Source: CBDBBY01 sp965205055
Lineage (GTDB): Bacteria > Pseudomonadota > Alphaproteobacteria > Rhodobacterales > Rhodobacteraceae
Assembly (NCBI GenBank): GCA_965205055.1
Contig: OZ242030.1
Coordinates: 248,001-312,000 of the forward strand
DNA: 64,000 nucleotides
Direction of reading: 5' to 3'
In this document: positions 1-8,851 of the stretch, one piece after another
Layout: each line of letters opens with the position of its first letter
Position numbering within the stretch: position 1 is the stretch's first letter
The notes under the pieces: generated by a model
Database searches by the model: none
Told to the model about the DNA's origin: nothing
Seen by the model: only the letters and a program-made list of their open reading frames with translations
Made by a program: the position numbers and the translations under genes

Positions 1-27
1 GACCTCGGATTCATGGCGACGAGCGAC

Positions 28-2034
28 TCAAGCATCGAGCATCTGCGTCTCGGCCTGAGGCACCCGCGCGATTGGAGCTGAACCCTCTCTCAGATCCGGC
101 GGCGTGGCGTCCATTTTGAACCGCTTGATCGCTGCGCCCAGCTGCACCGTTTCAACCCGCTTCTCGCCGAGCCGCCGGACCGACACCGTGCCGTCAGCGA
201 CTTCGCGCTCTCCGACCGCGAAAATCAACGGCACGTGGCCAACGGAATGCTCCCGCACCTTGAAGCCGATCTTTTCGTTTCGAATGTCGGCTTCGGCCCT
301 GAAGCCTTCCTCATTCAGTTTCTCCGCGACGTCCTGCGCGTACGAGTCGGCATCGGAGATGATCGTGGCCACCACGATCTGCCGCGGAGCCAGCCAGAGA
401 GGGAGGCGACCCGCGTAGTTTTCGATAAGGATTCCGATAAATCGCTCGAAACTGCCCAGAATCGCACGATGAAGCATGACGGGGCGGTGCCGCTCGCCAT
501 CCCGGCCGATGTACCAGGCATTCAGCCGTTCGGGCATGACGAAATCGACTTGGAGCGTGCCGCACTGCCAATCGCGCCCGATCGCGTCGGTGAGCACGAA
601 CTCAAGCTTCGGTCCGTAGAACGCGCCTTCTCCCGGATTCAGTTCGAACTCCGCGCCCGCAGCGCTTGTGGCCGCTTTCAAGGCATGCTCGGCCTCGTCC
701 CAAACGTCGTCGGATCCCGCCCTGACCTCCGGCCTGTCGGCGAATTTTATCGAGAACGACGAAAACCCCAAGTCCTCGTAAATGTTGGACAGCATGCGGA
801 TGAAACCGCGCGTTTCGGCTTCCACTTGGGACTTTTCGCAGAATATGTGGGCGTCGTCCTGAACGAATCCGCGCACCCTCATGAGTCCGTGAAGCGCGCC
901 GGAAGGCTCATAGCGGTTGCACGATCCGAACTCCGCGATTCGGAGCGGCAAATCGCGATAGCTTTTTTGGCCCTTGTTGTAGATCTGCACGTGGCAGGGG
1001 CAGTTCATGGGCTTCAGCGCGTTGATCCGCTTTTCCTGATCGAACTCCATGTCTACGTTGACCAGGAACATGTGCTCGTGGAACTTTTCCCAATGGCCGG
1101 ACGCTTCCCAAAGCGAACGATCAACGACGAGAGGCGTGTTCACTTCGACATAGCCGTTCGCGGTCTGCTTGCGCGCCATGTATTCGCGGAGCTGCTTGTA
1201 GATCGTCCACCCTCGCGGATGCCAGAATGCCATTCCCGGCGCTTCTTCCTGAAAGTGGAAAAGACTCATTTCCGCGCCGATCTTGCGATGGTCGCGTTTC
1301 TGCGCCTCCTCCAGCATGTGGAGATGCTTTTTGAGATCGTCCCTTTTGCGGAACGCGACGCCGTAAATTCGCTGAAGCATCCGGTTCCGGGAGTCCCCGC
1401 GCCAGAAGGCGCCGGAAATCCCCCGAAGCTTGAAAGCGTCTCCGGGAACCTGCCCGGTGTTGGCGAAGTGGGGACCTCTGCAGAGGTCTTGCCAGTCGCC
1501 GTGCCAGTACATGCGCACCGGTTCGCCTTCGGGAATGCCTTGAATCAATTCGATCTTGTACGGCTCGCCCTTGTCCCGGTAATGCTGAATCGCCCGATTC
1601 CTCTCCCAGACTTCAGTCCGCACCGGATCTTTAAGAGCGATGATGCGTTTCATTTGGGCTTCAATCAAAGCCAAGTCGGCAGGCGTGAAGGATTCGTCCC
1701 TGTCGAAATCGTAGTACCAGCCGTTTTCGATCACCGGGCCGATCGTGACCTTGGTTTCCGGCCAAAGCTCTTGAACGGCCCGCGCCATGATGTGGGCGAG
1801 GTCGTGGCGAACGAGCTCCAGCGCCGGAGTCTCGTCGGCCATTGTATGGATCTTCAACGCGGCATCGGAGGTGATCTGCCATTGCAGATCCCAATGCGAG
1901 CCGTTCAAATCCGCGGAAATCGCTCTTTTGCCGAGCGACGGAGCAATATCGCGCGCGATCTCGGCGGCAGTAATGCCGCTGCTGTATTTGCGTTCGTTGC
2001 CGTCGGGAAGGGAGATCGAAATGGTGCGAGCCAT
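28..2034 (-). CDS. thrS: Threonine-tRNA ligase
   Basis: Charges tRNA-Thr with threonine in the cytoplasm. The 668-residue protein has the full bacterial layout: an N-terminal TGS domain, an editing domain with the HDLAH metal motif and the HGDWQDLCRGPH signature, then the class II catalytic core with NCPCH (zinc-binding Cys), a motif 2 region around RYEPSGALHGLMRVRGF and GRDWQCGTLQVDF, and a C-terminal anticodon-binding domain. The ATG at 2034 is chosen because GAGG lies 7 bases upstream and the protein then begins MARTISISLPDG, as is usual for the family. The open frame continues 37 codons further upstream, but that extension looks non-coding. The stop lies 27 bases from the window edge. Confidence 0.97.
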   Translation of the reverse strand: MARTISISLPDGNERKYSSGITAAEIARDIAPSLGKRAISADLNGSHWDLQWQITSDAALKIHTMADETPALELVRHDLAHIMARAVQELWPETKVTIGPVIENGWYYDFDRDESFTPADLALIEAQMKRIIALKDPVRTEVWERNRAIQHYRDKGEPYKIELIQGIPEGEPVRMYWHGDWQDLCRGPHFANTGQVPGDAFKLRGISGAFWRGDSRNRMLQRIYGVAFRKRDDLKKHLHMLEEAQKRDHRKIGAEMSLFHFQEEAPGMAFWHPRGWTIYKQLREYMARKQTANGYVEVNTPLVVDRSLWEASGHWEKFHEHMFLVNVDMEFDQEKRINALKPMNCPCHVQIYNKGQKSYRDLPLRIAEFGSCNRYEPSGALHGLMRVRGFVQDDAHIFCEKSQVEAETRGFIRMLSNIYEDLGFSSFSIKFADRPEVRAGSDDVWDEAEHALKAATSAAGAEFELNPGEGAFYGPKLEFVLTDAIGRDWQCGTLQVDFVMPERLNAWYIGRDGERHRPVMLHRAILGSFERFIGILIENYAGRLPLWLAPRQIVVATIISDADSYAQDVAEKLNEEGFRAEADIRNEKIGFKVREHSVGHVPLIFAVGEREVADGTVSVRRLGEKRVETVQLGAAIKRFKMDATPPDLREGSAPIARVPQAETQMLDA

Positions 2035-2286
2035 TGCTAGCCTCGTCGGTTTGGCGCCTACGGAACGCCCGGTTGCGGGAGCGCGCAATCTACGGATGGC
2101 CGAGCGGAGGTCAACCAATGATTTCGATAAGGAATGCAAAGCCATTAGCTGTTGAAAACTTGCAACGCATAAGGTGCGAATAGGTCAAGACCACATTTTG
2201 CGTTCGCGCCGACTGACTGTAGGCTTCAAATTGGACTTCGGAACCGGTCGAAGTTCAAAAGCAAAGATCACTTGGAGAATGAAGTG

Positions 2287-3045
2287 ATGCAGCCAGATTA
2301 CTTGGATTTGCCTTCCGAGAGGCGCATTGCTTACTGCAAGTCGGACGGAACCGGGGTGGGCGTCGTGTTCCTGGGCGGCTTCAGTTCCGACATGACCGGC
2401 ACCAAGGCGGTCCACTTGGAAGAGGCATGCGGGAGAAGCGGCCGCCCTTACCTTCGATTCGATTACACCGGCCACGGACGCTCAAGCGGGGAATTTGCCG
2501 ACGGCTGCGTCGGCGGTTGGGCGCGCGATGCTCGAGAAACCATCGAAATGCTGACTGAAGGTCCGCAGATCCTTGTGGGATCGTCCATGGGCGGGTGGAT
2601 ATCGTTGCTGCTTGCGCGACACCATCCTGAAAAAGTCGCCGGTCTTGTCGGGATCGCTGCGGCGCCCGATTTCATGAGGGAGGTCGAAAGCGGGTTCGAT
2701 CGCGAGCAGCGCCGCGCGATGGAATCGACCGGCCGGACGGAACTGCCGTCGGAATACTCCGATACTCCTTTGATCATCACGCGGAAAATGCTGGTCGACG
2801 GCATGCGGCAATCAATATTCGACCATCCGCTGGAACTTTCTTTTCCGGTCAGATTGCTGCAAGGCACGAACGACCAGGACGTGGATCAATCGGTCGCCTT
2901 GCAACTCCTTGAACATTCGAGCGGCCCGGACATCCGTCTGACATTGGTCAAGGATGGCGACCACAAGCTGTCCTCGCCGCCATGCTTGAAGCTCATCGAG
3001 GATTCGATGAACGAGGTTGCAGGCCGCATCGGTCAGTCGCTTTGA
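2287..3045 (+). CDS. Alpha/beta hydrolase, ABHD10-like
   Basis: A 252-residue alpha/beta hydrolase of the kind related to mitochondrial ABHD10 (acyl-protein thioesterase or acyl-glucuronide esterase). The nucleophile elbow is GSSMGG, the core has FDYTGHGRSSGEF after the first strands, a candidate acid lies in QGTNDQDVD, and the catalytic His is in KDGDHKLS near the end. There is no signal peptide, so it should be cytoplasmic. The ATG at 2287 is preferred over an in-frame TTG at 2272 because GGAG sits 9 bases before the ATG. The gene is divergent from thrS. The true substrate cannot be read from sequence. Confidence 0.85.
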   Translation: MQPDYLDLPSERRIAYCKSDGTGVGVVFLGGFSSDMTGTKAVHLEEACGRSGRPYLRFDYTGHGRSSGEFADGCVGGWARDARETIEMLTEGPQILVGSSMGGWISLLLARHHPEKVAGLVGIAAAPDFMREVESGFDREQRRAMESTGRTELPSEYSDTPLIITRKMLVDGMRQSIFDHPLELSFPVRLLQGTNDQDVDQSVALQLLEHSSGPDIRLTLVKDGDHKLSSPPCLKLIEDSMNEVAGRIGQSL

Positions 3046-3088
3046 ATTTTGCCGGCGGCCCAAAAGAAATCGGGCGACGATAGCGTCG

Positions 3089-3307
3089 CTACAACAGGAC
3101 CGCGAGCAATGCAACGCCAAGCCCGACCACGGCAATCGCCAACGACGCCAGATTGATCGGAAGCAGGCCGTTCAGGACCAGCCTGAGCTCCTCGTCGCTT
3201 CGGGACGACTTGCGCGCCCTCCAAGCTTTGATCATGCAGTAAATCAACCCGGCAAGACCTGCCGATCCCATAAAGAATCCAAGCCACGCGATCCAAGCCA
3301 TACCCAT
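3089..3307 (-). CDS. Small two-helix membrane protein
   Basis: A 72-residue protein with two hydrophobic segments (about residues 3-25 and 50-72) joined by a charged linker, KAWRARKSSRSDEELR. The layout suggests two transmembrane helices with a basic cytoplasmic loop. GAGG lies just before the start (GAGGAACAATG), which supports real translation. Short proteins of this form are common hypothetical genes in alphaproteobacteria. No function can be assigned. Confidence 0.65.
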   Translation of the reverse strand: MGMAWIAWLGFFMGSAGLAGLIYCMIKAWRARKSSRSDEELRLVLNGLLPINLASLAIAVVGLGVALLAVLL

Positions 3308-3437
3308 TGTTCCTCGTTGGTTCCAATCCGCCTTCGCGATGCGGGGCGAATCGTCATGGCGAGCGGTCTACAGTAGACGGAATGCCCGCGTTCTTGTAGT
3401 GCGTCCAAATTCCGGATGAAAATAGTCAGGCAATTCG

Positions 3438-5063
3438 GTGGGAACTCAATTCAGCGGCAAACTAATTTCGTCCGCAGCCATTTTGATTGCTTTGATGGTT
3501 TTGTTTCCGATCGGAACCGTGCTCGTGCTCGCGGCGACGCCTCGGGAGGATATCTGGCAGCATCTGATTTCGACGACGTTGCCGAGGTATCTCAGCAACA
3601 CACTAATCTTGATGTTCGCGGTCGGATTTTGCTCGGCGGTCGTCGGCGTCGTCACCGCGCTGCTCGTCACGATGTACAGGTTTCCGCTTCGGCGATACCT
3701 TGAGTGGGCGCTGTTTCTGCCGCTATCGATACCCGCCTACGTCGGCGCATACGCGCTGGTCGACTTCCTCGAATACGCCGGTCCGCTCCAAACCGGCCTT
3801 CGCGCCCTGTTCGGCTGGAACAACGCGGGCGATTATTTCTTCCCGGAAATCCGTTCTCTCGGCGGAGCAGTTTTCGTCCTGTCGGCCGCGCTTTATCCGT
3901 ACGTCTACATGCTCGCCAGAGCCGGCTTCAAGGAGCTCTCCAGAAACCACTTCGAAATCGCCCAGACGCTCGGGGCAGGCGTCCGCCGCCGAATATTCCA
4001 AGTCGCGCTTCCCATGATCAGGCCGAGCATCGCCGCTGGCGTCGCGCTCGTGATGATGGAAACCATGGCGGATTTCGGCGCCGTCGAATACTTCGCGGTG
4101 CAAACGCTGACCACCGGAATTTTTTCGGTATGGCTTCAAGGCTACAACGTCGGCGGCGCGGCCCAGATCGCCTTGCTCGTTTTCATCCTAGTGCTGTTTC
4201 TGGTCGGTGTGGAAAGGGTCAGCAGAAAACAAGCGCGGCATCACAGATCGACCGGGCGATCGGTTCCCGTCGAGCCGCACGCAATCGAAGGGGCCGCAAG
4301 ATATCTTGCGACGGCAACGTGCATTCTGCCGGTAGCAGCGGGATTTCTGCTGCCAGTCGGCGTCATGCTTTCGCATACTCTGGCGAACTTTCACGCTCTG
4401 GCGGATCCCGGGCTTCTGCGTGCTCTTGCGAATACCGCCATGACAGGCGGAACCGCGGCCGCCGCGACAGTCGCCGCCGCAATATTCATGGTCTACGGCT
4501 TCAGGTCGATGTCACGAAAGGTGACTTCGATTGTCATTCCCTTGACGACCCTTGGATACGCGGCTCCGGGTGCAGTGCTTGGATTGGGAATTCTCATCCC
4601 GATGGCGACCTTGGACAATTACATCGCCGACCTAGTGCTTGGACTGACAGGACAGGAGATCGGCCTTCTCATGACGGGATCGGGATTTGCGATCATTTTC
4701 GCTTACTCCGTCCGGTTTTTTGCCGTGGCTCAAGGCGCGGTTGATTCGGCGATGGGACGGATTCCGCCGTCGCTGCCAATCGCGGCCCGGACGCTCGGCA
4801 AGGATGCATTCGGAACGCTGCGGGCAGTTTATTTCCCTTTGATCAATGGATCGCTGATCACGGCCTTGCTTCTTGTGTTCGTGGATTGCGTCAAGGAGCT
4901 TCCAGCGACGCTTCTGCTTCGCCCCTTCAACTTCAACACTTTGGCCACGCGCGTTTATGAAAACGCGTCTCTCGAAAACATCGGCGAGGCTGCGCCGACC
5001 GCCATGCTGATTATTGCCGTCAGCTCTTTGGGCGTAGCGCTTCTGATTCGCGCCAATCGCTGA
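3438..5063 (+). CDS. Iron(III) ABC transporter permease, FbpB-like
   Basis: A 541-residue inner-membrane permease made of two fused halves, each with about six membrane helices, as in FbpB/SfuB/AfuB ferric iron importers. Each half carries an EAA-type loop that should contact the ATPase: one around residues 172-190 (FEIAQTLGAGVRRRIF) and a second near residues 448-465 (AARTLGKDAFGTLRAVYF). The start is GTG with AGG 7 bases upstream. Neither the periplasmic iron-binding protein nor the ATPase is next to it, so this is an orphan permease in the window. tRNA-Thr follows about 210 bases downstream. Confidence 0.85.
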   Translation: MGTQFSGKLISSAAILIALMVLFPIGTVLVLAATPREDIWQHLISTTLPRYLSNTLILMFAVGFCSAVVGVVTALLVTMYRFPLRRYLEWALFLPLSIPAYVGAYALVDFLEYAGPLQTGLRALFGWNNAGDYFFPEIRSLGGAVFVLSAALYPYVYMLARAGFKELSRNHFEIAQTLGAGVRRRIFQVALPMIRPSIAAGVALVMMETMADFGAVEYFAVQTLTTGIFSVWLQGYNVGGAAQIALLVFILVLFLVGVERVSRKQARHHRSTGRSVPVEPHAIEGAARYLATATCILPVAAGFLLPVGVMLSHTLANFHALADPGLLRALANTAMTGGTAAAATVAAAIFMVYGFRSMSRKVTSIVIPLTTLGYAAPGAVLGLGILIPMATLDNYIADLVLGLTGQEIGLLMTGSGFAIIFAYSVRFFAVAQGAVDSAMGRIPPSLPIAARTLGKDAFGTLRAVYFPLINGSLITALLLVFVDCVKELPATLLLRPFNFNTLATRVYENASLENIGEAAPTAMLIIAVSSLGVALLIRANR

Positions 5064-5276
5064 TTGCTGGCTCGCCGAAACGAAGGCTGGCTTCGGGGAT
5101 CCGAGGACTGTACGCTCTATCGTGGTTGTCCGCCGATTCCGCAGTAGGCAAGGATCGGTTCCGCGCGGCAAAACAAGCGGTTGTGGCATCCATGCCGTGT
5201 TGCGTTGTTGCCGCCGGTGAGAGCGATGCACCCGGCTATTGAATTTCAATCGAACATGCTGTTTTCTGCGCGCATT

Positions 5277-5352
5277 GCCCCTATAGCTCAGCCGGTAGAG
5301 CATCTGATTTGTAATCAGGGGGTCGGGAGTTCGAGTCTCTCTGGGGGCACCA
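5277..5352 (+). tRNA. tRNA-Thr (anticodon UGU)
   Basis: A 76-base tRNA that includes an encoded CCA end. The acceptor stem pairs GCCCCTA with TGGGGGC (one G-T pair), the D-arm contains AGCTCAGCCGGTAGAGC, the anticodon loop is TTTGTAA giving UGU, and the T-arm contains GTTCGAGTC. It lies at the left border of the accessory region, a common integration site for mobile DNA. I could not find a duplicate of its 3' end further right. Confidence 0.97.
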
Positions 5353-5464
5353 TCTTCACCATCTTTGACGAGTTCGGGAATCGTTTGAATGCCGTGTCGT
5401 GACCAGACTGGGTGCAACGCGGCCATCGCCTTCAAACTGCATTGATCGTTGATACAGCCCTAGT

Positions 5465-5851
5465 TCAACGGGCAATGCGCTTCACGCCGTCAACGAAATC
5501 AAAATGGCCGTCATTGCTCAATACGGCAAGGGCGTGCTGACGGGGGAGCGCCGCAATCCACGTGTCTTTCTCGGGTATGGGATGGCCCGACCGCCGCAGT
5601 TCCAACCGGATAGAAGCATAGACGCTTGCCGTGTCAGAGGTAACGCTTACAATTTCGGTCCACGGTAGATACTGCGCAAGCCATTCCTCATTGATATTTC
5701 GATAAAGAGATTGGCGGGTGCCTCGTAACCTTGGTTCGACTGACAACCGACGTCAGCGGTTGATCAAGTGCGCGGAGAGTTATTGGAGGCCGGGCTCGAC
5801 CGACGAATCGCCCTCCGCCCACGCGGACAAGACGTCGGTATCGACGATCAC
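5465..5851 (-). pseudogene. Broken VapC (PIN-domain) toxin
   Basis: The frame starts at a GTG that overlaps the stop of the upstream antitoxin (GTGA) and would give a 128-residue PIN-domain RNase of normal length. It opens VIVDTDVLSAWAEGDSSVEPGLQ, the first acidic motif of VapC. Two in-frame stops follow (TAA at codon 24, TGA at codon 33). The same frame then continues with RQSLYRNINEEWL, IPEKDTWIAALPRQHALAVLSNDGHF and the remaining acidic motifs. The toxin is therefore dead while its antitoxin is intact. An open stretch of 93 codons remains downstream of the stops and could be mistaken for a gene. Confidence 0.75.
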
Positions 5852-6114
5852 GCGAGGTCTTCATGTTCGATTTTCTCGAACTCTTCCTCTATTATGTTGC
5901 GAACACGTTTGTGTTCGTCCCCAAGGTCGGACAGAGCGCCAAACCCGGCCATCCAAGGAGGTCGCCCATTTCCGGAGTGTTTCACGCTGACGTGCCGCCT
6001 AAGCTGTTCTTCAAGTGCTTCAATGAAGAATTGCCTGACAGTGATGCCTCGGGCGGCGGCATGCGTCTTGGCTTGGCGAAACAAAGCGTCGGGGAGATCA
6101 ATAGTCTTCTTCAT
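5848..6114 (-). CDS. VapB-type antitoxin
   Basis: An 88-residue antitoxin. Residues 1-40 (MKKTIDLPDALFRQAKTHAA then a second helix) look like a ribbon-helix-helix DNA-binding fold. The C-terminal part (GRPPWMAGFGALSDLGDEHKR and an acidic tail) is the usual toxin-neutralising segment of VapB proteins. Its stop overlaps the GTG start of the vapC remnant by four bases, the normal antitoxin-first order. The partner toxin has two stops, so this antitoxin is now orphaned. It may still repress its own promoter or neutralise a related toxin elsewhere. Confidence 0.75.
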   Translation of the reverse strand: MKKTIDLPDALFRQAKTHAAARGITVRQFFIEALEEQLRRHVSVKHSGNGRPPWMAGFGALSDLGDEHKRVRNIIEEEFEKIEHEDLA

Positions 6115-6282
6115 TGATCTATGTTCGCATGTGTTCAGCTTGGCGACAAGCCAATGGTCTGAACAGTGTTGTGGGCTCCTAGAAGGGTACGAGGCGATGT
6201 CGAATTGTCAGCGGGGCCTTGTCCGTAGCATTTCCGTACGTTGAAGTGTTAGGTCGGCCAATTGGGAGCAGGGAGAACATTC

Positions 6283-6558
6283 ATGGCCATCGTCGAAAAC
6301 AATTCAGAGCGCATCAAGGTTCGAACTACTCCAAGTACCAAGGCGTTGCTTGAGAAGGCTGCCGTTTCGTCGGGCAAGACCGTCACCGAGTTTCTGATTG
6401 AGGCGGGAATTGACGCCGCTGAGAATGCCTTGGCTGACCAGCGGGTGTTTCAACTCGACGAACAGCGGTGGCAGGCCTTTCAGGACATCCTCGACCGCCC
6501 GGTCGCCGACAAGCCTCGCTTGGCCCGATTGCTCGCCGAGAAGAGCGCGCTGGAGTAA
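6283..6558 (+). CDS. DUF1778 / TacA-like antitoxin
   Basis: A 91-residue protein with the DUF1778 layout: an N-terminal ribbon-helix-helix (RIKVRTTPSTKALLEKAAVS, then a helix to about residue 45) and the tail DEQRWQAFQDILDRPVADKPRLARLLAEKSALE, which in this family wraps the GNAT acetyltransferase toxin. The ATG at 6283 has GGGAG 7 bases upstream; an in-frame start 21 bases earlier is less likely. It is divergent from vapB. The expected tacT toxin just downstream is only a remnant, so the antitoxin seems orphaned. A frameshifted copy of this gene lies at 13197. Confidence 0.8.
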   Translation: MAIVENNSERIKVRTTPSTKALLEKAAVSSGKTVTEFLIEAGIDAAENALADQRVFQLDEQRWQAFQDILDRPVADKPRLARLLAEKSALE

Positions 6559-6597
6559 AGCAACGAAAAGGGGCTTATCCGCGGCTGAGGAGTTAAG

Positions 6598-6890
6598 CAT
6601 GGCGCATACTGTCGAACTCTACCTGTGCGGAAGGAGTCACTTTATCGCTTACTACAGCCTCGCAGCGGAAGCGGTGGAACACGCCGGCGCACCTCAAAGA
6701 ATTGAAAAGGGGCTCGCAAGGACTTAGGCGAGCAATATACCCGATCCAGTGCGGCGCTGTTCCGAGGACAAGGTAGACCGCGAGTTCAAGGCGAAAGTCC
6801 CTGATCATTTTTGGGTTGCCGACTCCGCCGATGTGCTGTCCGCGATAAAAATGACCTATGTCACCGTTGTTGTCAGCGTCTTCGCATGGG
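6598..6890 (+). pseudogene. Decayed GNAT toxin (TacT-like) remnant
   Basis: Pieces of a GNAT acetyltransferase toxin are readable after tacA. Residues HFIAYYSLAAEAVEHAGAPQ match the acetyl-CoA-fold strand and following loop of TacT proteins, then in a shifted frame ASNIPDPV, VDREFK and a VTVVVSVF strand appear in the expected order. The N-terminal part is missing and at least two frame changes or stops separate the pieces. This reading rests on remembered family patterns and the edges are approximate. Confidence 0.45.
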
Positions 6891-7264
6891 AGACCATCGG
6901 ACGGCGTGTCTCAATTGCGATGACAACCAGTTCCGTAATTGACACCGGCGGCAACAAAATCCTTGCGCTCCGCTGATGCTTCCCTGTCAGCGACGGAAAC
7001 ACTGCATTGCAGTCGAAACAAAGAAGCTGTGGAAAGTGAACTGGGGCAGCTTGAGATCTTTCGGTATCAAGTCTGGGGCGCAAGGACATGCGAGCCAAGA
7101 CAGCAATCTTGAACCACGTCCTAACAAAGTAGGGAATTGCAGGATATTCCTGATTCAAAAAAATGCATTCTCAAATATCTTTGCGTAACACGCTTGAACT
7201 CACGGTTAGGCCATGCAATATGCTCAATCAACAATTACGCACCGATCAACGGATACCTACAGCA
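6891..7264. other. Intergenic stretch without a supported gene
   Basis: This stretch lies between the tacT remnant and the DUF262 gene. It has short open frames on both strands but none with a ribosome-binding site or recognisable motif. Base composition falls from GC-rich to AT-rich at roughly 7140-7200, which probably marks the edge of the transferred DUF262-HEPN segment. Confidence 0.4.
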
Positions 7265-8359
7265 ATGGCACTCGATAATGACGACAAAAATTCGACAATA
7301 GAATATCTTGAATCCGAAAAAATTGATCGTGAAAGCTCCCCGGCTAAATTCAATATAGTCACTTATCCCGTCGACTATACACTTGAAATACTATATAATA
7401 AATTAGAAAGAAATGAAATTCAAACACCGAATTTTCAGAGGAACTTTGTTTGGACCAAAAATCAATCATCTAAGTTGATAGAGTCTTTTCTTCTTAACTT
7501 GCCAGTACCTGCAATATTTTTGTACAATGAACCCAAAACATCAAACTATTTAATACTCGATGGACAGCAGCGATTAAAAAGTATCCACTACTATATTAAA
7601 GGCGTATTTGATCAAGAAAACTCAAATGACGGTGAAGCATTCCACTTAACAGGACTTGCAAAGGATAGCCAATATAACAATCTAGCATACTCAGATCTTT
7701 CGGCAACTGATCAGCAGTTTCTTTCAAACTCAGTTTTGAGAGGGTATATTGTGAAGCAACTGGAATCTTACGATGATTTAAGCAAATACTACATTTTTGA
7801 GCGATTAAACACTGGAGGTACTAGTTTGGAGAATCAAGAAATACGCGATTGCACGTACTTTGGCAAATTTTCGATAACTCTTGGTGAGTTGAATCATGAG
7901 GGCAAATGGCGCTCTATTTTTGGAACAGATAACTTCGATAAACGAAAAAGGGATATTGAGCTTATCTTGAGATTTCTTGCGTTGCGAAATTATTCTCAGT
8001 ACTCGCCATCCATGAAAGATTATCTTTCCAAGTTCATGAAGCGATATCAGAATGCTGATCAAGATCAATTAGATCAATTCAGTTCGACTTTCAAGAGTAC
8101 GTGCAACTCTATCGTTGCGCATCTGGGCGAAAAACCCTTTCACGGACCCTCAGTCTCTCGACTGAATGTTGCGCTGCTCGACGCCGTGATGGTTGCATTT
8201 TCAAATCACACAGAAGACATTCCAAACGATATACGGGGTCGATATAGTACTTTGCTGGACAACAAAGATTTTATTGACAGCACGCGATTGCATACGACGG
8301 ATCGGCCAACCGTGATTTCGAGATTTAACTTAGCAGAACAAATATTATTTTCAAATTAG
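7265..8359 (+). CDS. DUF262 (GmrSD-N/ParB-like) protein
   Basis: A 364-residue protein of the DUF262 superfamily, related to ParB/Srx-fold nucleases and to the N-terminal half of GmrSD restriction enzymes. Visible motifs are QRNFVWT (about residue 58), then a LNLPVPAIFLYNE strand, the ILDGQQRLKSI nucleotide-binding motif (about 97-107) and FERLNTGGTSLENQEIR. No C-terminal HNH (DUF1524) half is present. The start is uncertain: 7265, 7220 and 7163 are all in frame, and 7265 gives the acidic leader usual before the TYPVDYTLEIL segment. The gene is AT-rich unlike its neighbours and lies 15 bases before a HEPN gene, so the two probably form one operon and act in defence. Confidence 0.8.
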   Translation: MALDNDDKNSTIEYLESEKIDRESSPAKFNIVTYPVDYTLEILYNKLERNEIQTPNFQRNFVWTKNQSSKLIESFLLNLPVPAIFLYNEPKTSNYLILDGQQRLKSIHYYIKGVFDQENSNDGEAFHLTGLAKDSQYNNLAYSDLSATDQQFLSNSVLRGYIVKQLESYDDLSKYYIFERLNTGGTSLENQEIRDCTYFGKFSITLGELNHEGKWRSIFGTDNFDKRKRDIELILRFLALRNYSQYSPSMKDYLSKFMKRYQNADQDQLDQFSSTFKSTCNSIVAHLGEKPFHGPSVSRLNVALLDAVMVAFSNHTEDIPNDIRGRYSTLLDNKDFIDSTRLHTTDRPTVISRFNLAEQILFSN

Positions 8360-8374
8360 AACAAGGATCTAGTA

Positions 8375-8851
8375 ATGCGGATTGATGAGATTGAAAGCAC
8401 CATTAGGATGTGTCGGTCGGCTCTGGATAAAGTCGATGAAGTTGATAGCGAAGTAAATCGTATATTTGCAAGTTTTTTATTGATAGAAGTAGTTGCAAAA
8501 TTTGAAATTAAGTTTAACGAGTTGATTAAAGAGCGGTTCAGTGATGTAGGTGATGAATCCGTCGTAAAATTTTTTAACAACGAAAGGTTAGTTAAAAGAA
8601 TGAGGTACGCGGAAATTTGTGACGTGTTGAAAAAGTTCGGAAAGCCGCATTTGATTCGATTTAAACGACGTAAAAGTGAGAATGATCCGAACTTTGAAGT
8701 GTATGAGGGGTTGATTGCCAGTAGAAATAGCTTTGCACATGGTACTAACCTCACCACGAATTTTGATGATATTGTAAGGTTTTATGATATTGGGCACACA
8801 GTACTCGATTATTTTAAAGAAGCGTTGTGGTTGCCAGAGTTACGGGTGTAG
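8375..8851 (+). CDS. HEPN-domain protein, putative RNase
   Basis: A 158-residue helical protein with the HEPN signature Rx4H near the C-terminus (R117-N-S-F-A-H122, within SRNSFAHGTNLT), followed by the helix DDIVRFYDIGHTVLDYFKEA. This is typical of RiboL-PSP-HEPN or MAE_28990-like proteins, which are metal-independent RNases in toxin and defence systems. AAGGA lies 8 bases before the ATG. It follows the DUF262 gene by 15 bases and shares its low GC content, so the pair was probably acquired together. A plausible role is an RNA-cleaving effector controlled by the DUF262 sensor, but the sequence does not prove this. Confidence 0.75.
   Translation: MRIDEIESTIRMCRSALDKVDEVDSEVNRIFASFLLIEVVAKFEIKFNELIKERFSDVGDESVVKFFNNERLVKRMRYAEICDVLKKFGKPHLIRFKRRKSENDPNFEVYEGLIASRNSFAHGTNLTTNFDDIVRFYDIGHTVLDYFKEALWLPELRV

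Noticed and set aside
235..2040. 601-codon open frame on the plus strand
   Set aside because: It lies antisense to the complete thrS gene, has no family motif, and is a by-product of the GC-rich codon pattern.
5090..5120. Weak hairpin after the iron permease gene
   Set aside because: The stem is only five pairs and no T-run follows, so it is not supported as a terminator.
5325..5352. Possible attachment site at the end of tRNA-Thr
   Set aside because: I could not find a second copy of the tRNA 3' end in the island, and no integrase gene is present.
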